From the NCBI RefSeq assembly GCF_025128055.1, contig NZ_JAHLYS010000032.1:35099-99098 (forward strand): DNA of 64,000 nt, written 5' to 3'. Below the pieces are notes generated by a model. The model saw nothing but the letters and a program-made list of their open reading frames with translations. It made no database searches and was not told the DNA's origin. Numbering within the stretch: the stretch's first letter is position 1; each line of letters starts with the position of its first letter. This document shows positions 17,424-26,184 of the stretch, piece after piece. The translations under genes and the position numbers were made by a program. The DNA comes from Synechococcus sp. CS-1329 (lineage in GTDB: Bacteria > Cyanobacteriota > Cyanobacteriia > PCC-6307 > Cyanobiaceae).

Positions 17424-17912
17424 ATGGCCCTGACACGACGCGTCGAACTGGTGCCGCTGGAGCGCACCGCCTCAGGCAATGCCCTCTTCAGCCTCGCCCA
17501 GCCCAGCGACGAAACCCTGATCGCTGATCTTGCCCCCCATCAGCCCGCCTCGATCTTCTGCCACCGCCGCCAGACCGACCAACTCATCCTGCTGCGCGGT
17601 TCGCTCGAACTGGTGGTGCTGGAGGACGGCCGGCTGCTGCGCATCCCCCTGCGCGAAGACGAACCAATGCTGGTGCGCATCCCTCCCGGCGTTCCCCACG
17701 GGGCGATCAACACCAGCCGCCACTACGCCACGGTGGTGAATGCCGTGTTGCGCCATGGCCCCCCTGACCCCCGCGATTACAAGCCGCGGCCCCTGCCCCA
17801 CAGCCTGAGGGCCCAGTGGCAGGAGCTCATGGGCGAGCCCGCTCCAGCAGGTCCTCCGCGGCCGGCAGACGCAGACGATCGGCCCAGCCACAGCGCTCCA
17901 GGCCGCGGATGA
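17424..17912 (+). CDS. Cupin-fold protein
   Basis: 162-aa protein whose middle (about residues 35-115) has the beta-barrel pattern of RmlC-like cupins: HRRQTDQLILLRGSLELVVL, then IPPGVPHGAINTS, where the single His of the second cupin motif is kept while the first motif lacks the usual HxH. It may therefore not bind metal normally. The last 25 residues are Pro/Ala/Ser-rich and are encoded antisense to the end of the desaturase gene (86-bp overlap). I chose the ATG at 17424 over a GTG 12 nt upstream. Role unknown. Confidence 0.7.
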   Translation: MALTRRVELVPLERTASGNALFSLAQPSDETLIADLAPHQPASIFCHRRQTDQLILLRGSLELVVLEDGRLLRIPLREDEPMLVRIPPGVPHGAINTSRHYATVVNAVLRHGPPDPRDYKPRPLPHSLRAQWQELMGEPAPAGPPRPADADDRPSHSAPGRG

Positions 17913-18705
17913 AGAGATAGGTGGGGTCGGGCAACCGGCGCAGGCGCCCCCCGCGCACGCTGTAGCCCTGCCGCACCGACCACTGGAAGGCGTGGTGCAG
18001 GTTATGCCAGCCCTCGCCGAGGGTGATCAGCGCCACCCAGCCGTTGTTGCGGCTCATGTCGTCGGTGAGGAACGGCCGCTCACCGGAGAGGTGGGCCACG
18101 GAATTCACCGTGGCCACCCCGTGGAAAAGCAGGGTGGTGCTGAGGAAGAAGGCCGCCAGCCACTCCAGACCACCCAGCGCATACGACAGGCCGCCCAGGG
18201 CCACCAGCGGCAGGAAATGCAGCCGATCGATCAGGCGCATCACCGGATCGGCCTCCACATCGGCGGGCAGCCGCTCGGGGAAAAACGACGGCACCAGCAG
18301 CCAGCCCACCTGCGAGTGCCAGAACCCGCTCAGGCCCGACCGGGGCGCCAGGGGGGAGTGGGGGTCAAGGCCGGTGTCGACATGGCGGTGGTGGGCCAGG
18401 TGGTGGGCCTTCCACCAGCTCGGACCCATCTGCCCCGACGAAGCCCCCACCAATGAGCCGATCCAGTGCACCGCCCTGGGGGCCCTGTAGCTGCCATGAG
18501 TGATCAGGCGGTGATAGATCGCGGTGGTGGCCAGCATCCGGATCAGGTAGAGGGCCAGAGCCCAACCGGCGGCCGCCAGGCTCAGCCCGGTGACCAGCAG
18601 CAGCAGGCAACCGATGTGCGACACCAGGATGAAGACCGGACCCAGCGAGTAGAGAAATCGAGTGAGACCGGTGTTCAGGGCGAAGCTCTGTGAAGAGAAG
18701 TTCAC
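17827..18705 (-). CDS. Acyl-lipid/acyl-CoA fatty-acid desaturase (delta-9 type)
   Basis: Membrane diiron desaturase introducing a double bond into acyl chains of membrane lipids (292 aa). All three histidine boxes are present: HRLITH (65-70), HHLAHH (101-106) and HNLHH (234-238), between four hydrophobic segments. This is the pattern of the DesC-like delta-9 family. I chose a GTG (VNFSSQSFALNTGL) because upstream codons in this frame read as the antisense of hoxE and are not desaturase-like. The gene is divergent from hoxE (66 bp apart) and convergent with the cupin gene. Confidence 0.87.
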   Translation of the reverse strand: MNFSSQSFALNTGLTRFLYSLGPVFILVSHIGCLLLLVTGLSLAAAGWALALYLIRMLATTAIYHRLITHGSYRAPRAVHWIGSLVGASSGQMGPSWWKAHHLAHHRHVDTGLDPHSPLAPRSGLSGFWHSQVGWLLVPSFFPERLPADVEADPVMRLIDRLHFLPLVALGGLSYALGGLEWLAAFFLSTTLLFHGVATVNSVAHLSGERPFLTDDMSRNNGWVALITLGEGWHNLHHAFQWSVRQGYSVRGGRLRRLPDPTYLFIRGLERCGWADRLRLPAAEDLLERARP

Positions 18706-18771
18706 GTTAGGTGCTGGTCCTGGGGGGGCGAGCCCGCCCTTCCTAGTCTTGAAGTCTGGGTTCGGGTCCCC

Positions 18772-19242
18772 ATGGCCACCGCCAGTGCCCCCTTTGCGGC
18801 CCTCGAGCCCCTGCTGCGGCGTCACCACGGCCGCGCCGATGCCCTGATCGAGGTGCTCCACGGCGCCCAGCAGTGCTACGGCCACCTCAGCGATCCGCTG
18901 CTGCGTCACGTGGCGGCGCGTCTGCAGCTGCCCCTCAGCCGGGTGAAGGGAACCGCCAGCTTTTACCACCTCTTCCGCTTCCAGCCGCCGGCCCGCCACC
19001 GCTGCGTGGTCTGCACCGGTACCGCCTGCCAGATCCAAGGGGCCCCGGCCCTGGTCGCCGCCATGGAGGAGGGCCTGGGGCTGAAGCTGGGCGCCAGGCG
19101 CGGGGATGGCTGGGCGAGCCTCTCGGAGGTGCGCTGCCTGGGCACCTGCAGCGACGCGCCCCTGGTGCAGATCGATGACAGCATCGGCCGCCAGCAGACC
19201 GTCGCCGGCCTGCGCCGCTGGCTGCAGGAGCTGGAGCCATGA
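18772..19242 (+). CDS. hoxE: Bidirectional NiFe-hydrogenase diaphorase subunit HoxE
   Basis: First gene of the hydrogenase operon (156 aa). NuoE-like thioredoxin-fold subunit holding one [2Fe-2S] cluster; ligands C81, C86, C122 and C126 are present (CTGTACQ and RCLGTCSDAP). With HoxF and HoxU it forms the diaphorase module that exchanges electrons with NAD(P)H, ferredoxin or flavodoxin. The stop overlaps the hoxF start (ATGA), so the two are translationally coupled. Confidence 0.96.
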   Translation: MATASAPFAALEPLLRRHHGRADALIEVLHGAQQCYGHLSDPLLRHVAARLQLPLSRVKGTASFYHLFRFQPPARHRCVVCTGTACQIQGAPALVAAMEEGLGLKLGARRGDGWASLSEVRCLGTCSDAPLVQIDDSIGRQQTVAGLRRWLQELEP

Positions 19243-20819
19243 CCGGCCTGCGCTGCTGCGCTTCAGCGGGCTGCCTGGCCCGAGGCTCCGGCGCCTTGAT
19301 GGGGGTCCTCGAAACGGCCATCTCCAGAGGCGAACTGGGGGACCAGATCCAGCTGCGACCGGTGGGCTGCCTGGGCCCCTGCAGCCAGGGCCCCCTGCTT
19401 GCCCTCGATCCCGATGGCGATCTCTATGCCGGTGTGGACCCGCAGGACGCCGAAACCCTGGTGGCCGCTCTGGCCCGGCGGCTGCATCAGAGCTCTGACC
19501 AGGCGACGCCCCTGGAGTGGGCCCCCGCCAGAGGCGAGCGCCTGGATCTCAGAGCGCCGTTCTTCCAGCGGCAACGGCGAATCGTGCTGGAGCACTGCGG
19601 TCTGATCGATCCCACCGACCTGGAGCAGGCGATCGCCGTGGGGGCCTACGGCCAGCTGGAGCGGGTGCTGCAGAGCTGGAGCCCGGAGCAGGTGGTGACG
19701 GAACTGCAGCGCAGCGGCCTGCGCGGCCGTGGCGGCGCCGGCTATCCCACCGGTCTGAAATGGGCCACCGTGGCCCGCATGCCCGGGGCCCGCAAGGTGG
19801 TGGTCTGCAACGCCGATGAAGGCGATCCCGGCGCCTTCATGGACCGCGCCGTGCTGGAAGGCGATCCCCATCGGGTGCTGGAGGGAATGGCGATCGCCGC
19901 TTATGCGGTGGGGGCCGACCACGGGTTCATCTACATCCGCGCCGAATACGAGCTGGCGATCGAGAGGCTGCGCCTGGCGATCGAGCAGGCCGTAGACCGG
20001 GGCCGGCTCGGGGCGGCGCTGTTCGGCACGGGTTTCGGCTTCACGCTGGAGCTGCGGGTGGGGGCCGGCGCCTATGTCTGCGGCGAGGAAACGGCACTGA
20101 TCGCCTCGATCGAGGGCAAACGTGGCACGCCGCGCCCCAGGCCCCCCTATCCCGCTGAGCTCGGCGTGGGCGGGAGACCCACCCTGATCAACAACGTCGA
20201 GACCTTCGCCAACGTGGCGCCGATCCTGCGGGAAGGCGCCGACTGGTTCGCCGCCATCGGCACCGCCGGCAGCAGCGGCACCAAGGTGTTCAGCCTCACC
20301 GGCCACGTGCGCCGCGGCGGCCTGGTGGAAGTGCCGATGGGCACCAGCCTGGCCACGGTCGTGCTGGAGATGGGCGAGGGCAGCCCGCACGGCTCCGCCG
20401 TCAAAGCGGTGCAGACCGGCGGACCGTCCGGGGGCTGCGTGCCGGCCGATCGGCTCGACACCCGACTCGACTACGAAAGCCTCCAGTCCCTGGGCACGAT
20501 CATGGGTTCCGGCGGCATGGTGGTGCTGGATCAGAACACCGACATGGTGGCTCTGGCCGCCTATTTCATGGCCTTCTGCCGTGAGGAGTCGTGCGGCAAG
20601 TGCGTGCCGTGCCGCGCCGGCACCGTGCAGCTCCACGGGCTGCTGGAGAAGATCCTGGCTGGCCAAGCCAGCCAGGCCGACCTCGATCAGCTCGAAACCC
20701 TCGGGGCGATGGTGATGGACACCAGCCTCTGCGGCCTGGGCCAGAGCGCTCCCAAGCCGATGCTGAGCACCCTGCGCTACTTCCGTGGCGACTACCTCGC
20801 CCGGCTGGGGGCGCCATGA
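19239..20819 (+). CDS. hoxF: Bidirectional NiFe-hydrogenase diaphorase subunit HoxF
   Basis: NuoF-like flavoprotein of the diaphorase module (526 aa). An N-terminal thioredoxin-like [2Fe-2S] domain has C7-x4-C12 and the CLGPCSQG pair. The NAD(P)H-binding loop is GRGGAGYPTGLKW, the FMN-binding segment NADEGDPGAFMDR, and the [4Fe-4S] motif SCGKCVPCRAGT with a distal Cys in SLCGLGQSAPKP. All cofactor motifs are intact. The stop overlaps the hoxU start by 4 nt. Confidence 0.97.
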   Translation: MTGLRCCASAGCLARGSGALMGVLETAISRGELGDQIQLRPVGCLGPCSQGPLLALDPDGDLYAGVDPQDAETLVAALARRLHQSSDQATPLEWAPARGERLDLRAPFFQRQRRIVLEHCGLIDPTDLEQAIAVGAYGQLERVLQSWSPEQVVTELQRSGLRGRGGAGYPTGLKWATVARMPGARKVVVCNADEGDPGAFMDRAVLEGDPHRVLEGMAIAAYAVGADHGFIYIRAEYELAIERLRLAIEQAVDRGRLGAALFGTGFGFTLELRVGAGAYVCGEETALIASIEGKRGTPRPRPPYPAELGVGGRPTLINNVETFANVAPILREGADWFAAIGTAGSSGTKVFSLTGHVRRGGLVEVPMGTSLATVVLEMGEGSPHGSAVKAVQTGGPSGGCVPADRLDTRLDYESLQSLGTIMGSGGMVVLDQNTDMVALAAYFMAFCREESCGKCVPCRAGTVQLHGLLEKILAGQASQADLDQLETLGAMVMDTSLCGLGQSAPKPMLSTLRYFRGDYLARLGAP

Positions 20820-21532
20820 GCGTGCGCACCCTGCGCATCGACGGCCGCGACGTGGCCAGCGCCGATGGCGCCACGGTGCTGGAGGCCGCGCGCGTCGCCG
20901 GCGTGGCCATCCCCACCCTCTGCCACCTGGAGGGGCTCTCGCCCGTGGCCGCCTGCCGCCTCTGCCTGGTGGAGATCGAGGGCAGCCCCAAACTCCAGCC
21001 GGCCTGCATCACCCCGGTGAGCGAGGGCCTGGTGGTGCACACCGCCACTCCCCGCCTCAGGGAGATCCGGCGGACCGTGATCGAGCTGCTGTTCACCGAG
21101 GGCAACCATGTCTGCTCGGTCTGCGTAGCCAACGGCCATTGCGAACTGCAGGACCGCGCCGTGGAAGTGGGCATGGACCACGCCCGCCTGCCCTACCGCT
21201 TCCCTGATCGCCCCGTCGACCTCTCCCACCCGCGCTTCGGGCTCGACCACAACCGCTGCATCCTCTGCAGCCGCTGCGTGCGCGTCTGCGACGAGGTGGA
21301 GGGAGCCCACGTCTGGGACGTGGCCTGGCGGGGGGAGCACTGCCGGATCATCGCCGGACTCGATCAGCCCTGGGGCTCCGTGGATGCCTGCACCGACTGC
21401 GGCAAGTGCGTCATGGTCTGCCCCACCGGCGCCCTGTTCCACAAGGGCGACAGCGAGGGGGAGAAGCACGAGGATCCCAGCCGGCTGGCGGCCCTGCAGA
21501 GGGCCCGCCATGCCCGCCAGGAGGCCCCATGA
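20816..21532 (+). CDS. hoxU: Bidirectional NiFe-hydrogenase diaphorase subunit HoxU
   Basis: NuoG-N-terminal-like electron-wire subunit (238 aa). It carries a plant-ferredoxin-type [2Fe-2S] site (PTLCHLEGL and ACRLCLVEIEG with a later Cys), the His/Cys-ligated [4Fe-4S] segment CSVCVANGHCELQD, and two ferredoxin-like [4Fe-4S] motifs (CILCSRCVRVC and CTDCGKCVMVCPTGAL). The start is the ATG at 20816 that overlaps the hoxF stop; longer upstream reading in the frame is antisense to conserved hoxF sequence. The stop overlaps hoxY by 4 nt. Confidence 0.96.
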   Translation: MSVRTLRIDGRDVASADGATVLEAARVAGVAIPTLCHLEGLSPVAACRLCLVEIEGSPKLQPACITPVSEGLVVHTATPRLREIRRTVIELLFTEGNHVCSVCVANGHCELQDRAVEVGMDHARLPYRFPDRPVDLSHPRFGLDHNRCILCSRCVRVCDEVEGAHVWDVAWRGEHCRIIAGLDQPWGSVDACTDCGKCVMVCPTGALFHKGDSEGEKHEDPSRLAALQRARHARQEAP

Positions 21533-22095
21533 GCCAACCCGCGAAGCTGCCGAAGCTGCGTCTGGCCACGGTCTGGCTGGCGGGTTGCTCCGGCTGCCAC
21601 ATGTCGTTCCTGGATCTCGACGAGTGGCTGATCGAGCTGGCGCCGCGCATCGAGATGGTCTTCTCGCCGATCGCCTCCGACACCAAGACCTACCCCGAAG
21701 ACGTGGATGTGGCCCTGGTGGAGGGGGGCGTGGGCAACAGCGACAACCTGGCCCTGATCCACCAGGTGCGCCAGCGCACCCGCCTGCTGGTGTCCTTCGG
21801 CGACTGCGCCATCACCGCCAACGTGCCGGGCCTGCGCAACCCGCTCGCAGGTCCGGCCGCCGTACTGGATCGCTCCTACCTGGAGCTGGCCGACGGCAGC
21901 GCCCAGTGGCCCCACGCTCCGGGCCTGGTGCCCGAGCTGCTGGAGCGGGTGCTGCCGGTGCACGAGCTGGTGCCGGTGGATCTGTTTCTGCCGGGTTGCC
22001 CCCCGCCGGCCGAGCGCATCCGCGCCGTGCTGGAGGCCCTGCTGCGGGGCGAGCAGCCGCTGATGGAGGGGGCGGAGATGATCCGCTTCGGCTGA
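21529..22095 (+). CDS. hoxY: NiFe-hydrogenase small subunit HoxY
   Basis: Small subunit of the hydrogenase module (188 aa), binding the [4Fe-4S] cluster next to the active site. Conserved Cys are in LAGCSGCHMSFLD, SFGDCAITAN and PGCPPPAERI. No Tat signal is present, as expected for the cytoplasmic bidirectional enzyme. It is translationally coupled to hoxU and followed by hoxH after 3 nt. Confidence 0.97.
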   Translation: MSQPAKLPKLRLATVWLAGCSGCHMSFLDLDEWLIELAPRIEMVFSPIASDTKTYPEDVDVALVEGGVGNSDNLALIHQVRQRTRLLVSFGDCAITANVPGLRNPLAGPAAVLDRSYLELADGSAQWPHAPGLVPELLERVLPVHELVPVDLFLPGCPPPAERIRAVLEALLRGEQPLMEGAEMIRFG

Positions 22096-22098
22096 ACC

Positions 22099-23577
22099 AT
22101 GACCCGCACGATCCTGATCGATCCGGTCACCCGCATCGAAGGCCACGCCAAGATCTCCATCCACCTCGATGCCGGCGGCGCTGTGACCGGCGCCCACTTC
22201 CATGTGGGTGAATTCCGCGGCTTCGAGGCCTTTTGCGTCGGGCGGCCCTTCAGCGAGATGGCCGCGATCACGGCGCGCATCTGTGGCATCTGCCCGGTGA
22301 GCCACCTGCTGGCCGCGGCCAAGACCGGCGACCAGCTGCTGGTGGTCACGATTCCGCCGGCGGCGGAGCGGCTGCGGAGGCTGATGAACCTGGCCCAGAT
22401 CATCCAGTCGCACGCGCTCTCCTTCTTTCACCTCAGCAGCCCCGATTTCCTGCTGGGCTGGGACAGCGACCCGGCCCAGCACAATGTCTTCGGGCTGATC
22501 GCCGCCAATCCCGAGCTGGCCCGCGGCGGCATCCGTCTGCGCCAGTTCGGCCAGGCGGTGATCGAGCGGCTGGGGGGGCGCAAGATCCATCCGGCCTGGG
22601 CGGTGCCCGGAGGCGTGCGCAGCCCGCTGCAGCCCGATGACCGCGACTGGATCCGCTCACGCCTGAGCGAGGCCGTCGCCACCACCCGCGGCGCCCTCGA
22701 TCTGTTCAAACGCCTGCTGGATGGGCCGCTGGCGGCGGAAGCCTCTGTGTTCGGCGACTTTCCCTCCCTGTTCATGGGGCTGGTGGGGCCGGATGGCCTG
22801 TGGGAGCATTACGGCGGCCGCCTGCGCCTGATCGACAGCACAGGCGCACTGGTGACGGCCGAGCTGCCGGCCGATGGTCTCAGCGCCGAGCAGCTGGGCG
22901 GCCTGCTGGCCGAAGCGGTGGACCCCTCCACCTACCTGAAGTTCCCCTATTACAAACCGCTGGGCCCTGAAGCGGGCAGCTACCGGGTGGGGCCGCTGGC
23001 CCGCCTCAACGTCTGCGAGCGCATCGGCCACGAGCAGGCCGACCGGGAGCTGCTGGAGCTGCGCCAGCGCGGCGGCCGGGTGGTCACCAGCTCATTTCTG
23101 TATCACCAGGCCCGGCTGATCGAGATCCTCGCCGCCCTCGAAGCGATCGAAGCCCTGCTCGACGATCCCGCCCTGTGCGACCCCCATGTGCGCGCCCACG
23201 CCGGGGTGAATGCCCGCGAAGCGGTGGGCGTGAGCGAAGCGCCGCGCGGCACGCTTTTTCACCACTACCGCGTCGATTCAGACGGCCTGATCGAAGCGGT
23301 GAACCTGATCATCGCCACCGGCCAGAACAACCGGGCGATGAACCGCACGATCACCCAGATCGCCCGCCACTTCATCCAGGCGGGTCCTGCCGAAGGCAGG
23401 GGCGCCGCAGCCGATCTGCCGGAGATCAGCGAGGGTCTGCTCAACCGGGTGGAGGCGGGCATCCGCTGCTTCGATCCCTGCCTGTCGTGCTCCACCCATG
23501 CCGCCGGCCAGATGCCCTTGCATGTGCAGTTGATCGGCCCTGAGGGGGAGCTGCTGCGCGAGCGCTGGCGGGATTGA
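22099..23577 (+). CDS. hoxH: NiFe-hydrogenase large subunit HoxH
   Basis: Catalytic subunit carrying the Ni-Fe(CN)2CO centre (492 aa). The four Ni ligands are C62 and C65 ([10 protein letters not shown]) and C461 and C464 (DPCLSCSTH). The maturation endopeptidase is expected to cut after His467, releasing a 25-residue tail. The N-terminal [13 protein letters not shown] signature is also standard. The stop overlaps the hoxW start, so the substrate and its own protease are coupled. Everything needed for an active enzyme is visible. Confidence 0.97.
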   Translation: MTRTILIDPVTRIEGHAKISIHLDAGGAVTGAHFHVGEFRGFEAFCVGRPFSEMAAITARICGICPVSHLLAAAKTGDQLLVVTIPPAAERLRRLMNLAQIIQSHALSFFHLSSPDFLLGWDSDPAQHNVFGLIAANPELARGGIRLRQFGQAVIERLGGRKIHPAWAVPGGVRSPLQPDDRDWIRSRLSEAVATTRGALDLFKRLLDGPLAAEASVFGDFPSLFMGLVGPDGLWEHYGGRLRLIDSTGALVTAELPADGLSAEQLGGLLAEAVDPSTYLKFPYYKPLGPEAGSYRVGPLARLNVCERIGHEQADRELLELRQRGGRVVTSSFLYHQARLIEILAALEAIEALLDDPALCDPHVRAHAGVNAREAVGVSEAPRGTLFHHYRVDSDGLIEAVNLIIATGQNNRAMNRTITQIARHFIQAGPAEGRGAAADLPEISEGLLNRVEAGIRCFDPCLSCSTHAAGQMPLHVQLIGPEGELLRERWRD

Positions 23578-24068
23578 GCCCTTCAGCGCGGCAGCGGCGG
23601 CAGCGGCACCTCGATCTGCTGATCGGCTGGGGCAACAGCCTCAGGCAGGACGACGGAGTGGGCCTCGCCATTGCCGAGCAGGTGCAGGGTTGGGGCCGGC
23701 CAGGGCTCAAAGTGCTGGCCATCCCCCAGCTCACGCCGGAGCTGGCACCACAGCTGGCGGCCGCGGACAGGGTCCTGTTCGTGGACGCGGTCCTGGCACC
23801 GGCCTGCCCGTCCCCAGGCTGGCGGCTGGAGCCGCTGGACACCTCAACGCAGGCCGTCAGGGCTGCTGGCGCCGGGCCTCTGAGCCACCACGCCAGCCCC
23901 GGCGCCCTGCTGCAGCTGAGCGGCTGCCTCTACGGCCGCACTCCTCCCGCCTGGCAGCTGCTGGTGCGCGCCCACTGCTGTGAGCTGGGGACGGAGCTCA
24001 GTGCCGCCACTGCCGCCCTGCTGCCCGAGGTGCTGGTGGCGGTGGGGCTCTGGTGCGGTGATGCATGA
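23574..24068 (+). CDS. hoxW: Hydrogenase maturation protease HoxW
   Basis: Nickel-dependent endopeptidase that trims the C-terminus of HoxH after Ni insertion (164 aa). The family signature [20 protein letters not shown] is near residues 18-37, followed by FVDAVLAP and [13 protein letters not shown], which supply the other metal-contacting residues. The start is a TTG inside the hoxH stop (TTGA). Overlap with hypA downstream continues the chain of coupled genes. Confidence 0.9.
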   Translation: MSPSARQRRQRHLDLLIGWGNSLRQDDGVGLAIAEQVQGWGRPGLKVLAIPQLTPELAPQLAAADRVLFVDAVLAPACPSPGWRLEPLDTSTQAVRAAGAGPLSHHASPGALLQLSGCLYGRTPPAWQLLVRAHCCELGTELSAATAALLPEVLVAVGLWCGDA

Positions 24069-24402
24069 GCTGGCGCTGATGCAGGAGCTGCAGCGCATCG
24101 CCCTGGAGGCGGCGGCGGCCGAGGGAGCCCAGCGGATTCACAGCCTGCGGCTGCGGCTGGGGCGGCTCTGCGGAGTGGACCCGGACGCCCTGCGCTTCGC
24201 CTTTGAGGTGGTGATGGCCGATGAAGTGGCCGCAGGCGCCCGCCTGGAGCTGGAGTTGGTGCCCACCCTCTGCAGATGCGGGCCCTGCGGGGCGCCATTT
24301 GAACCGGAGGATGTGATCCTGGCCTGCCCGCGCTGCGGCTCCCTGGCGGCAGAGGTGCTGGCGGGGCGGGAACTGGAGCTGATCGCGCTGGAGGTGTCGT
24401 GA
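24061..24402 (+). CDS. hypA: Hydrogenase nickel-insertion protein HypA
   Basis: Nickel chaperone delivering Ni to HoxH together with HypB (113 aa). The N-terminal Met-His-Glu that binds Ni is present, and the structural zinc site is C73-x2-C76 with C89-x2-C92 (CPRCGS). The true start is the ATG at 24061; the reading frame extends upstream but only through hoxW. It is the last gene of the hox operon. No terminator hairpin is evident after it before the lower-GC segment begins. Confidence 0.95.
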   Translation: MHELALMQELQRIALEAAAAEGAQRIHSLRLRLGRLCGVDPDALRFAFEVVMADEVAAGARLELELVPTLCRCGPCGAPFEPEDVILACPRCGSLAAEVLAGRELELIALEVS

Positions 24403-24516
24403 TGGCAACGTTCCCAGCCATGAGGCAGTGCAGCTGGCGACTGGAGCCTGAGGGCACAGATTCAGTTTCTGTTCCCCCGCTGATTCTGCACTTTCAAGGG
24501 ACTGCAACCAAGCACG

Positions 24517-25272
24517 TCAGGACTTCAGCCAGGCCCAAGCTTCGCCCTCAGCTTCTTCGTCATAAAAACGAATGGCGATTAGCAGTAGTGAACCAACTAC
24601 CCCAAACATCTGCTTCATCCAGGCTGGTGCACCCACGACGGCGTATCGCCGTACGTGGGTGATCGCCGAGAGTTTCACCGAAAGCAGTGAGCTGTCCGTC
24701 AGGATTACTGGATCAAAACCAGCAAAGTTCTTGATTCTTGCGAACAGATCAATCGTTTCATTGCGCTCAAATGCAGCCTCAAGCAAGGGAACCACCGCCT
24801 CGACATCTCGCTCCATGAGGGTGCCATCGATCTCGTAGGCAATCAGAGCGGGACGACCCGTGTCGATGAACTTCAAGCTGGGTTGTGGAGCGGGCTTGGG
24901 CGCGGGTAGCTCCGAGGCGAAGGCAAGAGCCTGGTCGTAGTTCTCTGGGGCGAATGCCTTGATCTCGATCATGGGCATCGCCGTGCGCACCATCGTGGCT
25001 ATGGCAAGCATGAATTGCTTCTCTGAAATGAAGGCCACACGTGACACCTGGCTCAACCTCCTCAGCTGAGCCAACTCGAACTTTGCATCCTCAATCATTG
25101 CCGGGCCTGTGATATCAGCCCAAGAGCTCATGTCCACGACAAGATTGACGCGGTCATTGTCCAGGACTTTCTGCTCGAACGCCCCAGCCAGGACTTTTAT
25201 ATCGTTCTGCTCCACCGTTCCCGCAAGGCGCATTGCCAGAACGTGCTGAGGGCTGGCTTCAATGGTGATCAT
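24517..25272 (-). CDS. Tandem SpoIIAA/STAS-like protein
   Basis: 251-aa soluble protein made of two similar halves (about 1-121 and 130-251). Each shows the SpoIIAA-like (STAS-fold) alternation of a beta strand, an acidic 'DGT/GTV' turn and an amphipathic helix: LAGTVEQNDIKVLAGAFEQK in the first, YEIDGTLMERDVEAVVPLLE in the second. Such proteins are often predicted to bind lipids or act in signalling, but none of that is established for this one. The gene has clearly lower GC and different codon use from the hox and hyp genes on either side and runs antisense to them, which suggests acquisition. Confidence 0.7.
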   Translation of the reverse strand: MITIEASPQHVLAMRLAGTVEQNDIKVLAGAFEQKVLDNDRVNLVVDMSSWADITGPAMIEDAKFELAQLRRLSQVSRVAFISEKQFMLAIATMVRTAMPMIEIKAFAPENYDQALAFASELPAPKPAPQPSLKFIDTGRPALIAYEIDGTLMERDVEAVVPLLEAAFERNETIDLFARIKNFAGFDPVILTDSSLLSVKLSAITHVRRYAVVGAPAWMKQMFGVVGSLLLIAIRFYDEEAEGEAWAWLKS

Positions 25273-25564
25273 TTTCTGCTCTCCGCATCATTGTGATTAT
25301 GTCGAGCAACAACAGTGAACCAAGCGATGGATCGGCGCTGTGCCTACCGCTCCGCTGACGCGAACCTGACTACCCCATCAGGCGGCTTCAGCGGAGCTTA
25401 CTACCATGAAAGCATAGATTCGTGCTCAGTGGCCGCAACAGTTCAAGATTCGATAGAGCGATACGAACTGAGATGAATTGGCGCGGTCACCAGCACAAAA
25501 AAGACGTACTCAATCAGTGAGTTCGACCTCGCATCACTGCGGATGAACAACAACGGGCTGGGGA
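25273..25564. other. Non-coding gap, lower GC
   Basis: About 290 bases between the SpoIIAA-like gene and the cytochrome gene. AT content is higher than in the surroundings. I see no gene, tRNA or clear terminator; the part nearest 25273 should contain the promoter of the SpoIIAA-like gene. Confidence 0.5.
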
Positions 25565-26095
25565 TCAGCTGCTGCTGCGGAAATGGCGTCGAATCTGGCC
25601 CGGCCAGTCGCGCGGCTGATCGCCAGACCGCTGGCGCAGGCTGAACATCGAGCGGGCCAGGGGACGGCCACCCCTGGCCAGCACCGCCGCCAGGTGAGCG
25701 AGCACCGCGGCGCCGATCACCAGCCAGGCCAGCAGGTGCAGGCCATAGGCCAGATGCTGGAGCTGGCCCTGCCGCAGCCAGTCTTCCTGCATCAACTTGC
25801 CTGTGCCGACGGCCAGCCCCAGCGCCAGCAGGGCAGCGGCGTTGGCTGGCTGGCGCAATCGACGCACACCAAGGCTGAGGCTGTAGAGGCCAAACAGCAG
25901 CGCCAGGGGCCACAGCGCCACGCCGAGGCTGCCGTGCAGATCAATCCAGTCACCGCCCAGCTCGAACGGCAGCCGCCCCCAGCGGCCGTCATAGCGGCTG
26001 TACACCACCAGACCACTGCCCCAGCAGGCCAGCACCAGCAGGGCCGTGATGCCGTGCAGGCCGCGCAGCAGTGAAGGTTGATAGGGCCGGGCCAT
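25565..26095 (-). CDS. b561-type membrane cytochrome domain protein
   Basis: 176-aa protein with four hydrophobic segments and His residues at 14, 54, 114, 120 and 134, the arrangement expected for a diheme b561/Ni-hydrogenase cytochrome b fold. It may pass electrons between the quinone pool and another carrier. It lies inside the hydrogenase region but points the other way, divergent from hypB (89 bp between starts). Soluble Hox hydrogenases do not use a cytochrome b subunit, so a link to hydrogenase is only positional. Start chosen at MARPYQPSLLRGLHG (ATG, 26095). Confidence 0.75.
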   Translation of the reverse strand: MARPYQPSLLRGLHGITALLVLACWGSGLVVYSRYDGRWGRLPFELGGDWIDLHGSLGVALWPLALLFGLYSLSLGVRRLRQPANAAALLALGLAVGTGKLMQEDWLRQGQLQHLAYGLHLLAWLVIGAAVLAHLAAVLARGGRPLARSMFSLRQRSGDQPRDWPGQIRRHFRSSS

Positions 26096-26184
26096 GGCCG
26101 TGGGAGCAACGACGGAGTCACAATGCACCCCCATCCAAGGGCGTCCTGCGTCTCCAGACTGGAGGCAACGCCACCGGCAGCGCC

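Noticed and set aside
24399..24662. 87-aa plus-strand frame after hypA
   Set aside because: No domain, atypical composition, and overlaps the end of the SpoIIAA-like gene; probably non-coding.
24403..25564. Mobile element or integron in the lower-GC patch
   Set aside because: No transposase, integrase, terminal inverted repeats or target duplications visible; only unusual composition remains.
25443..25913. 156-aa minus-strand frame overlapping the cytochrome gene
   Set aside because: Alternative frame of the b561-type gene plus flanking DNA, no conserved motif.
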